DNA of 15,471 nt from Acidobacteriaceae bacterium. Its GTDB lineage: Bacteria > Acidobacteriota > Terriglobia > Terriglobales > Acidobacteriaceae. Position numbers and translations under genes: made by a program. The stretch is from the NCBI GenBank assembly GCA_031296355.1, contig JARLFX010000047.1, forward strand, positions 1-15,471, given 5' to 3'. A model generated the notes under the pieces. That model was not told where the DNA came from. It made no database searches and saw only the letters and a list, made by a program, of their open reading frames with translations. Of the stretch, positions 1 to 7,319 are shown piece by piece; position 1 is the first letter of the stretch, and each line of letters starts with the position of its first letter.

Positions 1-1
1 C

Positions 2-88
2 CTAAATTTGACGATTTTTTGTTTGCGCCGATTGGCGCGGATCGAAATGGAACAAATCTCAGGTCGTTTCAGCGTTGGCGCGGCGTGA
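2..88 (+). CDS. possible 3' end of an upstream gene (partial)
   Basis: An open frame enters from the left edge and stops at a TGA at 86-88. The visible tail is about 28 residues, basic and ending in SVGAA. It overlaps the next gene by 14 bases, an arrangement typical of translational coupling. Nothing in the tail identifies a family, and chance openness over so short a stretch cannot be excluded. Confidence 0.2.
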   Translation, partial: LNLTIFCLRRLARIEMEQISGRFSVGAA

Positions 89-512
89 CCTTGATCCCTG
101 GGCCGAGGCCGAAAAACTTACAAAATTACCAGATGAAATGGCGATACAGGAATTATCTGCCTTGATTTCTAGTCTGCCAGAAGTTCCATTGACGTCTGCG
201 GAACCAGGACGAATTGCAGCTCGTTTGGTCGCACTTTTGCCAGAACATGGACAGACAAAAACATCATCGAGAAACTCTATTGCCGGCGTTAAATCTATGG
301 CAAGGTCTCCGCCGGCGTTGCCGGCCTTCTTGATGATCATGGCCATCATGCTGAGTATCCAGATATTGACGTATATGCATCAACATACGGCACAAGCGGT
401 TAACACTCAGGTCATAAGTTCCAAAGACTCCCGACCACAAATGCCGTCCGTAAAGGGCCATAAATTAATTATGCCGCCACATCTCCTTTCGACCGGCGAA
501 CGCGAGCCATGA
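75..512 (+). CDS. hypothetical single-pass membrane protein
   Basis: I do not recognise this 145-residue protein. Residues about 1-60 are helical and charged, with a segment rich in Leu, Pro and Glu. A hydrophobic helix follows at about 84-103 (LPAFLMIMAIMLSIQILTYM), then a polar tail of about 40 residues. This layout of a cytoplasmic helical head, one membrane helix and an outer tail is shared with many small anti-sigma factors, but there is no zinc-binding HxxxCxxC motif, so that role is only a guess. The start used is TTG at 75, which overlaps the end of the preceding frame. The frame is open back to 12, so translation could also begin further left. Composition is close to 50% G+C, like the neighbouring antiporter operon. 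Confidence 0.5.
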   Translation: MARRDLDPWAEAEKLTKLPDEMAIQELSALISSLPEVPLTSAEPGRIAARLVALLPEHGQTKTSSRNSIAGVKSMARSPPALPAFLMIMAIMLSIQILTYMHQHTAQAVNTQVISSKDSRPQMPSVKGHKLIMPPHLLSTGEREP

Positions 513-598
513 TAGCTTTAGGCGGACAGCATTGCTTCCAGTTTCGTTACCAGGAAGTCTCTTGGTCCTGCCCGGCCAATTATCACGAGGCATTCTTG

Positions 599-754
599 CT
601 ATGCTCTCAAAGCTGCGGATGCATTCTCGTGCGGAACCATAGCGAAGCCAGCCACGGCCGACTCAGTTAAGGCACCTACAAGTGATTGGATTGGTTTGGA
701 TTTCATGTAGAAAAGCGGAGAACCAGTTGTTCCAAGAGAAGAACTTAATGACAT
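599..754 (-). CDS. possible small ORF of 51 residues downstream of the antiporter
   Basis: This is an unbroken ATG-to-TAG frame on the same strand as the antiporter gene, 36 bases after its stop codon. The product starts MSLSSSLGTTGSPLFYMKSK and contains a hydrophobic, Ala-rich middle (SLVGALTESAVAGFAMV). The amino acid composition is ordinary for a protein rather than that of a random frame. A stop codon lies four codons upstream of the ATG, so this is the only possible ATG start. The Shine-Dalgarno sequence is weak. It may be a genuine small gene at the end of the operon, a remnant of a longer gene, or chance. No family is recognised. Confidence 0.3.
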   Translation of the reverse strand: MSLSSSLGTTGSPLFYMKSKPIQSLVGALTESAVAGFAMVPHENASAALRA

Positions 755-790
755 GGCACCTGCGGTTTATGAAGGAAATCAGAAATCCAA

Positions 791-2302
791 TCACCCGAGT
801 TTAACGGCGCCAGTTTTGAACAGCACGACAGCTGCGATTGTCGCGATTAGGAGTAAAAGTATTACAAGCTTCTCGTATCCATTAAACACAATTGTTAGAT
901 GCTGTTCGCGTTCTGCCCACAAGAATACAGGAACACCTATGATGTACATGACTGCGGAGAGAAGAAGGAATTGTGACCCTGCCGCATAGAGAAGCCAGAC
1001 TGAATAAACGGTACCAAGAATGCCAGTGACGATCGAAGCGATACGTGTCTCGCTCATCGTTGGGTGATAATCGCGATTGCCCGCTAATTTCCAAAGATAG
1101 GCGGTGCTTGCAAGATATGGTGGCAGAGACATTGCGCCGGTAACAGTGATAAGCCAGATCCAGGCATTATGCGCGAACAGTACCGAGAACATCGCCATTT
1201 GCATGACAATGCTGGAAATCCACAGAGCGGGAGCGGCCGCGTGATGACCATTTTCCCGGGCTAGAAATTTTGGGAAGACGCCATCCTTCGCGCCCATGAG
1301 GGGTAGCTCTGCGGTCAGGATTGTCCATGCAAGCCAGCTGCTAAGCACCGCTATCAGCAGAGCTATATTAGCCAACGTACCACCCCAGGATCCCACGACG
1401 GCATTCAGCACTAGTGCGGCAGACGGATTGTTTAAGTGCGCGAGTTGATGTTGCGTCATAATCCCGAAAGGCAGCATCGAAATCAGCGCGTAGAGAATAA
1501 AGCAGGCAAAAAAGCCAATGAATGTGGCCTTGCCAACATCGTTCTGAGATCGCGCCCTATCAGACACGACGACAGCCCCCTCAATACCGAGAAACACCCA
1601 CAGGGTGACAAGCATCGTACTCTTAACCTGGCGGAAAATACTGCCAAGATGAGCCGTTTTGCCCCAAAAATCGATGTTAAAATGCCCCAGCTTCGCGTAG
1701 GCGAACATAATGATAATGGCTGCGATCAGTCCTGTTAGTTTCAAGATGGTCGCGATTAAATTCAACATCGCGACGCGCCTGACGCCGCTCAGTACAAGGA
1801 AGCACATCACCCAAATTAAGAGTGAGCCACCAATCAGGGATGGAATGTTCTGCCCCTGGCCAAACATGGGAAAGAAATAGCCAAAAACCTGCATTGTCAG
1901 CACGGCAAAAGCGACGTTACCAAGGGCTGAACTGAGCCAGTAGCCCCAAGCCATCATGAATCCTGCGAATTTGCCAAACCCCTCGCGCGCATAGGAGTAG
2001 ATGCCAGCAGTGAGGTCCGGCCGTTGATTGGCAAGGGTACGGAACGTATTGGCAAGGAAGAACATGCCGAACAGGGTTACACCCCAGGCAATGGCAATCG
2101 CCCCGAGGCTCGCGGCCGCCGCCATGTTTTGTGGCAGGTCAAATGCACCGCCGCCGATCATCGAGCTAATGACCAAACCACTCAATAGCAGCAAACCAAT
2201 CTGGCGCGATTTTGGCTTTGTCACGGCAGGCTCGTTCTGTGCCAGGACCGCGTCGTGATTGGAAGTTTTACCAAGCGTAGAGGTGTTCCTGAACAGCATC
2301 AT
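791..2302 (-). CDS. APC-superfamily basic amino acid/polyamine antiporter (ArcD-like)
   Basis: This 503-residue inner-membrane transporter is full length for the APC superfamily. About 40 polar N-terminal residues come first. They are followed by the helix 1 signature SSMIGGGAFDLPQNMA (about residues 46-61), where the unwound G-G-G segment binds the substrate amino group in this fold. The stretch LANQRPDLTAGIYSYAREGFG and the GYW motif after it match the arginine/ornithine and lysine antiporter group (TIGR00905, APA type). The rest is a series of hydrophobic helices to the C-terminus. The likely role is exchange of a basic amino acid or polyamine for its decarboxylated or deiminated product, often linked to acid resistance. 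The exact substrate cannot be read from the sequence. The start overlaps the stop of the upstream CtaG-like gene as ATGA, so the two are translationally coupled. A second ATG one codon later is an equal alternative. Confidence 0.88.
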   Translation of the reverse strand: MMLFRNTSTLGKTSNHDAVLAQNEPAVTKPKSRQIGLLLLSGLVISSMIGGGAFDLPQNMAAAASLGAIAIAWGVTLFGMFFLANTFRTLANQRPDLTAGIYSYAREGFGKFAGFMMAWGYWLSSALGNVAFAVLTMQVFGYFFPMFGQGQNIPSLIGGSLLIWVMCFLVLSGVRRVAMLNLIATILKLTGLIAAIIIMFAYAKLGHFNIDFWGKTAHLGSIFRQVKSTMLVTLWVFLGIEGAVVVSDRARSQNDVGKATFIGFFACFILYALISMLPFGIMTQHQLAHLNNPSAALVLNAVVGSWGGTLANIALLIAVLSSWLAWTILTAELPLMGAKDGVFPKFLARENGHHAAAPALWISSIVMQMAMFSVLFAHNAWIWLITVTGAMSLPPYLASTAYLWKLAGNRDYHPTMSETRIASIVTGILGTVYSVWLLYAAGSQFLLLSAVMYIIGVPVFLWAEREQHLTIVFNGYEKLVILLLLIATIAAVVLFKTGAVKLG

Positions 2303-2922
2303 CGCGTCGTTTTCCCGGAGGCGGAAGGTACCACAGCCGGACCTGGTAGGTCATGTGGTCGGGTGCCCAAGGCGGCTCGCACGGCGTCGATAGCTTCGTT
2401 GAGGGTAGAAAAGATATAAGTTGCACCGGCGGCGGTTGTGAGGCCGTGGCGGTCAAGTGCCACGAGGAACGGCCCCAGATGGTGCATGACGACATGCTGG
2501 ATACGATTAAGAAAAAATTGATGTTCGGCGAGATAGAGGTAATGCGTTTGCAGCACGGCGTACATTACTGTCATGCCAAGCAAGAATGACGCCCGGCGCC
2601 ATAGCTTGGGCCGTTCGGCAGCGGGCAATATGGAGATGCCGTGCCAATACCACCAGATAGGTAGCCAAGTGCCGAGCCAGGCGAACCAAGAGAAATCATA
2701 GGGTAACCAGACGGGCAATTCAGCAGGATAAACGGTAGTGACCCAATCGACGAGTCCGCCGAGTGCCAAAATCGCAATCGACACGGCATTTTTAGCCGGA
2801 ATCGCGAGCACGTGATGCCGCACTACCCCGTTCGCGGCATCGTACACCGATACCCCAGCCCCTACTTGCGATTTATCTTCGGCTATCACGCCATCCTGGC
2901 GCAGTTGCGTCTCAGAAACCAT
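2299..2922 (-). CDS. truncated CtaG-like oxidase assembly protein, apparently fused to a STAS-domain tail
   Basis: The protein has 207 residues. Residues about 30-155 resemble the N-terminal half of the caa3_CtaG family: membrane helices rich in Trp, then RPKLWRRASFLLGMTVMYAV and the segment RIQHVVMHHLGPFLVAL, whose His residues are typical of this copper-related assembly factor. Full-length relatives usually run near 280-300 residues with several more membrane helices. Here the membrane part stops abruptly after GPFLVAL. It continues as DRHGLTTAAGATYIFSTLNE and AIDAVRAAL, which matches the end of a STAS domain (as found at the C-terminus of SulP anion transporters) rather than CtaG. I infer a deletion fusion, so CtaG function is doubtful. 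It is the first gene of a leftward pair with the antiporter (ATGA overlap), and it may now serve mainly as a translated leader for it. Confidence 0.65.
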   Translation of the reverse strand: MVSETQLRQDGVIAEDKSQVGAGVSVYDAANGVVRHHVLAIPAKNAVSIAILALGGLVDWVTTVYPAELPVWLPYDFSWFAWLGTWLPIWWYWHGISILPAAERPKLWRRASFLLGMTVMYAVLQTHYLYLAEHQFFLNRIQHVVMHHLGPFLVALDRHGLTTAAGATYIFSTLNEAIDAVRAALGTRPHDLPGPAVVPSASGKTTR

Positions 2923-3010
2923 TTGAGAACGGCGATGAGGTTATCACTAGATTGCACGACGTGCCATAGATTCGGTCCCATCTATTGTTAGCTATCATCA
3001 CGGCCCCCCT

Positions 3011-3039
3011 ATAATATGTGTCCATCATAACATGAACCA
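3011..3039 (-). promoter_or_regulatory. weak candidate promoter for the CtaG-like/antiporter pair
   Basis: On the minus strand a TATTAT hexamer (3016-3011) has a poor -35 match, TGGTTC (3039-3034), 17 bases upstream. It lies about 90 bases before the start at 2922. The same AT-rich block reads TATAAT on the plus strand (3010-3015), so its direction is uncertain. Confidence 0.2.
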
Positions 3040-3103
3040 TCGCTCGTTGTCGTGCATCGTCCTGCCAGCCTGGCGTTGCCACGTCAGCGCGACCGCGAGC
3101 TAA

Positions 3104-3875
3104 GGAACCTCTGCATAACTTTATGATTCCCCTGGTGTTTTGAATTTAGTAATATGCTCCTGCATCGATGGGGGCGGTTTTGAAGCAGACGACATTTTCG
3201 ACATCTGGGTTTGATCGGTACGCGAAGGTGACGAAGCGTGCGGCGTTTTTGGCGGAGATGGATGCAGTTGTTCCGTGGTCTGCGCTTTGTGGATTGGTTG
3301 AGCCTTTCTATCCAAAAGGAGAAGCGGGCCGGCGGCCATTTGGTCTGGAGCGGATGCTGCGGATTTACTGCCTTCAACAATGGTTCAATCTCTCCGACCC
3401 GGCAGCCGAGGAGGCTTTATACGATTCGTTGTCGATGCGGCGGAGCGCGACGTCTGGGGCGATCAAGCATACCAGGGCCAGGGCGAGGTTATCAAAGAGA
3501 AAGCACCAAAGGCCCGCGACCGCACCAACCGGCGTTACCGGCGCCGTGGCGTGGTGAACGAGGCCGAGCGGGCAAGGAACCGGAGAAAGTCCTCGGTGCG
3601 CTTACGCGTCGAGCATGTGATCGGCATCATCAAACTGAAATTTGGCTTCACCAAGGTGCGCTATCGTGGCCTGGAAAAGAACGCCAACCGTCTGTTTGCA
3701 ACCTGCGGGCTAACAAATCTCTATATTCTACGACACAGATTCATAACAGCTTAGGATAATTGTGTCCAAATTGCATGAAAGGACCGGGGCTTCGCGAAAG
3801 CCCACACAAGACAAGTCCAAAATCCCATCAAATGAATTTGGCTAAGTCTATGAAGCCATCATACGCGGAGCTTCC
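3104..3875 (+). mobile_element. internally deleted IS5-family insertion sequence
   Basis: The left end begins GGAACCTCTGCATAA at 3104, the typical terminal sequence of an IS5-type element, and lies 64 bases before the transposase start. An inverted partner is found at 3861-3875: read on the minus strand it is GGAAGCTCCGCGTAT, 11 of 15 bases identical. The outer flanks are CTAA (3100-3103) and TTAA (3876-3879), which fit the YTAR-type target of the family but are not identical. The element is about 770 bp, against roughly 1.1-1.2 kb expected, because the transposase gene has lost its middle. A small stem-loop (GGGCTT/AAGCCC, 3787-3803) lies in the trailing non-coding part. The right end is the less certain boundary. 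Confidence 0.6.
3168..3754 (+). pseudogene. IS5-family transposase with internal deletion and frameshift
   Basis: The N-terminal part (3168 to about 3440) reads as an IS5 transposase N-terminus with the DUF772-type segment RRPFGLERMLRIYCLQQWFN and LSDPAAEEALYDS. From about 3443 the match continues in another frame: ERDVWGDQAYQGQ, NRRYRRRG, RLRVEHVIGIIKLKFGFTKV and RYRGLEKNANRLF, ending LYILRHRFITA. The second Asp (in WGDQAYQ) and the Glu (in RVEH) of the DDE triad are present. The first Asp lay in the missing stretch, which by family length is about 130-150 residues. Both the loss of that Asp and the frame change at the junction make it inactive. No G or T tract suggesting programmed frameshifting is visible, so this is decay rather than recoding. 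Confidence 0.88.
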
Positions 3876-3950
3876 TTAACTGAATCCCCGCTCATTTCCG
3901 ATCTAATGGGGACGGTTGCGTCCGTTTTCATCCAGGTGCAAATATTAAGC

Positions 3951-4553
3951 ATGAAAATATCTCGACTTGTGACTAACATGCTTGTCATCTGGCTCGCCGG
4001 TTGTACTCCGAAGCACAGTTTCAGCGTCCAGGATGTCGATACGCGCGGGACGCTGCCAAAACTTGCATTTACGCTAACCGATACCGCTACAGGCAAGATT
4101 GTCACTGCTGCCGATTTCCGGGGCAAAGACGTTTTACTGTATTTTGGCTACACGAACTGCCCGAATGTCTGCCCGGCAACTCTATACGATCTAGAACGAA
4201 TGATGCGCGGCATGGGGCCACTCGAGAGCCATTTCCGGATATTGTTTGTAACTGTCGATCCTAACCGCGATACACCCAAAGAGATGGCCCAGTATGTCAC
4301 TCTGTTCGGCACCGATATTACCGGCTTGCGCGGCAGTCCGGCTCAGCTTGTCGCCGTGGCCGGGCGCTACCATGCCGGTTACAGTGTTACCCCCGCAAGC
4401 CCTGGACATGAATATACCGTAACCCACACAGCGGCGGTCTTTGCCTTTGGCCCCCATGGAAACTCACAATTCATTGTCGCGGGACTTTCCTCAACAAAGC
4501 CTGATTTCAAAGGCATTGCCGCGGATCTACGCTGGCTCGCAAATCTAGGATGA
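3951..4553 (+). CDS. sco1: SCO1/SenC/PrrC-family copper chaperone lipoprotein
   Basis: The protein has 200 residues from the ATG at 3951. This start is preferred over an in-frame ATG at 3906 because it gives a clean lipoprotein signal: MKISR, a hydrophobic stretch, and the lipobox LAGC with Cys18 as the lipidated residue. The thioredoxin-like SCO domain follows (about 35-200). It carries the copper-binding C-x3-C motif at Cys70 and Cys74 (NCPNVCP) and the third ligand His159 in YTVTHTAAVF. The segment VTVDPNRDTP is also diagnostic. SCO proteins deliver copper to, or reduce the cysteines of, the CuA site of cytochrome c oxidase subunit II at the periplasmic face. No oxidase subunit gene is in the window. 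The nearest functional relative is the truncated CtaG-like gene on the far side of the IS remnant. A YajR-like exporter gene follows 121 bases downstream in the same direction. Confidence 0.92.
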   Translation: MKISRLVTNMLVIWLAGCTPKHSFSVQDVDTRGTLPKLAFTLTDTATGKIVTAADFRGKDVLLYFGYTNCPNVCPATLYDLERMMRGMGPLESHFRILFVTVDPNRDTPKEMAQYVTLFGTDITGLRGSPAQLVAVAGRYHAGYSVTPASPGHEYTVTHTAAVFAFGPHGNSQFIVAGLSSTKPDFKGIAADLRWLANLG

Positions 4554-4674
4554 TAGAAACGTCTGATCTTCGCATCTGCCCGTGAACGAGGCGCGCTGCG
4601 TCTCATCCATAAAATCAGCCGGCCCTGGAAATTTGGCTGACTATTTAAGTCCTAACTACATTCCGGAGGATGCC

Positions 4675-5946
4675 ATGACTACAAACCACGGTCCCGATTC
4701 GTCTGCACTGGCTGGCAAACCACAACCGCAGAAGGTTAAGCGGCGCAGACAAGACGACATGAACCCGCAAGAGCGCCGCGCCACCACGGCGTTGGCCTCC
4801 ATCTATGGTCTACGGATGCTGGGGCTGTTCCTAATTCTGCCGGTGTTTTCGGTCTACGCACGTAGCCTGCCGGGCGGAAATAATCATACCCTGGTGGGGC
4901 TGGCGTTGGGGATTTACGGCCTGACACAAGCCGCGCTGCAAATTCCGTTTGGAATCGCCAGCGACCATTGGGGGCGCAAACCAGTGATGATGGCGGGGCT
5001 AACGATTTTTGCCCTCGGGTCATTTTTCGCCGGTTTCGCTCACACGCTGCCGCTGATCATCGCCGGGCGTGCGGTCCAGGGCGCAGGCGCGATCTCGGCC
5101 GCAATCTCAGCGATGATCGCAGATGCCACGCGAGAACAACATCGCACGAAAGCAATGGCCTTTGTAGGCATTACGATTGGCGCCAGTTTTATCGTCTCTC
5201 TGGTCGCCGGGCCGGCGCTTTATCGCACTATCAGCGTGCCGGGCATGTTTCTGATGACCGGCGTGCTAGCGGTCGTGGCAATCGGTGTGGTGAAGTATGT
5301 CGTACCCGATGTCCCTATGAGTGCGCCTGCTGAGGCATTCGGCTCAGGAGAAAAATCCAGCGTCGTAACTCCAGCGCTCCTGCGGCTGCATTTTTCGATC
5401 TTCGCGCTCAACTTCATGCAGGTGTCGTTGTTTCTTGTGGTACCATTGGCGCTTGTCAATAACGCGGGCATTGCACTTCAAAACCATTGGATGGTCTATC
5501 TGCCCACGGCACTCGGCGGCTTCATCATCGCCATCCCAGGAATCATCGTGGCGGAAAAATACGGTTTCATGCGACCGGCGCTCATGGGGGCGGTGACATT
5601 GCTGACTTTGGCGATGTTCGGCTTCGCGGCGGGCTATACCAATGAGGTAGCCTTGATCGCAGCTTTGTTTGCCTTTTTCATTGCCTTCAATCTGCTGGAA
5701 GCTCTGCTTCCATCCCTGGTGTCGCGTACCGCGCCACAAGCACGCAAGGGGCTGGCCATCGGCGTATATAACACGGCCCAATCGGTTGGCATCTTTGCCG
5801 GCGGCGCTGTCGGCGGCGTAGCCGCCGAATTCGGAGGAACCGCGACGGTGTTTTTAGTCTGTGCAGCCATCGGTTTGGTGTGGCTAGCCGTAGCGGCATT
5901 TATTCAGTCGCCACCCAGGCGCGAGATGCTGATTCCTCAACAGTAA
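4675..5946 (+). CDS. MFS transporter, YajR-like
   Basis: The protein has 423 residues from the ATG at 4675, chosen because GGAGG (4665-4669) sits five bases upstream. An earlier in-frame codon at 4582 would add 31 polar residues without a good ribosome site. The N-terminal 45 residues are basic. They are followed by RMLGLFLILPVFSVYARSLPGG and the MFS motif A, FGIASDHWGRKPV (about residues 98-110). This combination is typical of the YajR group of proton-driven exporters. About twelve hydrophobic segments run to the end. E. coli YajR has an extra cytoplasmic YAM domain after the last helix; here the protein ends about 15 residues after helix 12, so that domain is absent. The substrate is unknown. 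The gene may share a transcript with the SCO gene upstream. Confidence 0.88.
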   Translation: MTTNHGPDSSALAGKPQPQKVKRRRQDDMNPQERRATTALASIYGLRMLGLFLILPVFSVYARSLPGGNNHTLVGLALGIYGLTQAALQIPFGIASDHWGRKPVMMAGLTIFALGSFFAGFAHTLPLIIAGRAVQGAGAISAAISAMIADATREQHRTKAMAFVGITIGASFIVSLVAGPALYRTISVPGMFLMTGVLAVVAIGVVKYVVPDVPMSAPAEAFGSGEKSSVVTPALLRLHFSIFALNFMQVSLFLVVPLALVNNAGIALQNHWMVYLPTALGGFIIAIPGIIVAEKYGFMRPALMGAVTLLTLAMFGFAAGYTNEVALIAALFAFFIAFNLLEALLPSLVSRTAPQARKGLAIGVYNTAQSVGIFAGGAVGGVAAEFGGTATVFLVCAAIGLVWLAVAAFIQSPPRREMLIPQQ

Positions 5947-6291
5947 CCGGTGCGACTGCACAGGGTCTTGGCTGTCAGCGGAACTACGGGCCGTCAAGGC
6001 GCTTCGGACGCCACCTCCTGGCCATGCTTTGGAGGGGGAAGCAGTAGCGCGGTTTGAAGACGCAGATAAAGAAGTTGTTCAACTTCGGCGTCGGATATCC
6101 GTTCTGTTTCGATGTTGATGTTCTGGCCTCAGGAAGGCCGGGTTTGCGTTTCGTCGTGCGAGAATCATCGCGGTAACGTCCTATTGCGAACGATGTCCGC
6201 ATCGCCGGCCCGAGCGTTCAGCACGGGCGTTGTTCCACCTTGGACGTGCCAGCTCCCGCCGGCCGGCCACTTCCGGCAGTCCGGCGCGAAT
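5947..6291. other. intergenic region with no convincing gene
   Basis: This gap lies between the converging exporter and SDR genes. The short open frames on both strands have arginine-rich, out-of-frame-looking products and no ribosome sites. The only structure I see is a short dyad, GAAGTTG-TT-CAACTTC at 6071-6086, and a GC-only palindrome near 6257-6266. There is no clear terminator with a T tract. Confidence 0.5.
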
Positions 6292-7026
6292 TCAGATGGC
6301 CGAGAAGCCACCGTCGACAGACAACTCCACCCCATTCACGAAGCTGGAATCGTCTGAAGCAAGAAACAGCGCGGCCGCCGCAATTTCCTCAGGCAGGCCC
6401 ATCTTTCCCCGCGGGATCAGGGATTCAAACATCTGCTTCGCCTCCGCGGTGAGAACTTGGTCCTGCATCGGTGTGGCGATCGGGCCTGGGTGCAGCACGT
6501 TCACCCGGATGTTCCTGGCCTTCAGTTCGTTGAGCCACCCGCGTGCAAACGCGTGCAACGTCGCCTTGCTTGCCGCATACACGCTGTAGCCGGGAAAACC
6601 TTTCATCGAAGCCACTGACCCGGTCATGAAGATCGACCCGCCGTCGTTGAACAGCGGCAACGCCTTCTGGACCGTGAACAGCGTGCCGCGCGCATTCAGG
6701 TTAAAGGTCGCATCGAAGTGCTGCTCGGTAATCGCGCCCAGAGGGACGGCTTCGCCGATACCGGCGCTCGCGTACAGGACGTCGATCTTGCCCTTTTCCC
6801 GCTTGACCGTGTCGAACAGACGGTCAAGGTCATCGAGATTGGAAGCATCGCCGCGCACGCCAGTTACGTTCCGGCCAATCAGCCTGACAGCCTCGTCGAG
6901 CGCCTCCTGCCGCCGGCCCGTGATGAAGACATAGGCACCCTCTTCAACGAACCGCTTGGCGCTCGCCAGCGCCATGCCACTCGATCCACCCGTAATGACT
7001 GCAATCTTACCCTCTAGCTTGCCCAT
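6292..7026 (-). CDS. short-chain dehydrogenase/reductase (SDR), classical type
   Basis: The protein has 244 residues, normal for a classical SDR. The start is the ATG at 7026, preceded by a strong AAGGAGA. The frame extends upstream to 7128 without a ribosome site. The Rossmann fold begins at once: T12-G13-G14-S15-S16-G17-M18-A19, where the third glycine of TGxxxGxG is alanine. Arg38-Arg39 after strand 2 suggest NADP(H) preference. Further SDR landmarks are ASAG at 86-89, Asn111, Ser137 and Tyr150-x3-Lys154, giving a complete Asn-Ser-Tyr-Lys catalytic set. The C-terminus VNGVELSVDGGFSAI is standard. Substrate cannot be deduced. The gene diverges from a LysR-type regulator across about 290 bases, so regulation by that protein is likely. 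Confidence 0.92.
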   Translation of the reverse strand: MGKLEGKIAVITGGSSGMALASAKRFVEEGAYVFITGRRQEALDEAVRLIGRNVTGVRGDASNLDDLDRLFDTVKREKGKIDVLYASAGIGEAVPLGAITEQHFDATFNLNARGTLFTVQKALPLFNDGGSIFMTGSVASMKGFPGYSVYAASKATLHAFARGWLNELKARNIRVNVLHPGPIATPMQDQVLTAEAKQMFESLIPRGKMGLPEEIAAAALFLASDDSSFVNGVELSVDGGFSAI

Positions 7027-7140
7027 GATATCTCCTTTTAGGTTTCGTTTTCGGTCGTACGGGGATGCCCCCGGGAACCCCGAGATAGGTCCGTTAGAGA
7101 CGGGCTTTGAGTGCGCAAACGCGCACATCGGTGGTGCGAA

Positions 7141-7155
7141 ATCGATCCGGTAGAT
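7141..7155. promoter_or_regulatory. candidate LysR-type operator (ATC-N9-GAT)
   Basis: The sequence ATCGATCCGGTAGAT fits the T-N11-A rule of LysR-family sites and the specific ATC-N9-GAT form known from NodD-like regulators. It lies in the divergent intergenic region, 115 bases upstream of the SDR start and 162 bases upstream of the LysR start. This position suits a regulator that controls both genes. Such a short pattern can arise by chance. Confidence 0.4.
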
Positions 7156-7284
7156 GGCTGACGTTAGATGCGGCGATCAGTGCCCGCCATTCATAAATGG
7201 GCTGCGCTTGCCGGCATGGGCCATAATCACCACCCGTGCTATCCTCATTCGAAAGGGTCTCCGATGGTGTCCGAGACCGGCTCT

Positions 7285-7319
7285 GGAGGGCGCACCGTAC
7301 GGTGCGGGATTGCACCATG
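7285..7319 (+). promoter_or_regulatory. Shine-Dalgarno, perfect palindrome and start codon of the LysR gene
   Basis: GGAGGG at 7285-7290 is the only good ribosome site near the LysR start, but it lies 26 bases before the ATG at 7317. Exactly between them is the perfect palindrome CGCACCGTACGGTGCG (7291-7306). As RNA it can form a six-pair stem with a GUAC loop. Folding would leave about 10 unpaired bases between the Shine-Dalgarno and the ATG, an acceptable spacing. The palindrome could instead be a DNA operator. Confidence 0.45.

Noticed and set aside
882..1094. Minus-strand frame inside the antiporter region
   Set aside because: It overlaps the well-supported antiporter in another frame and its product has no recognisable features.
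3168..3754. Programmed frameshift in the transposase instead of a deletion
   Set aside because: No slippery run is present at the junction, and about 130-150 residues of conserved sequence, including a catalytic Asp, are missing.
7236..7316. GTG at 7236 as the LysR start
   Set aside because: It adds 27 residues ahead of the normal LysR N-terminus and has no ribosome site.
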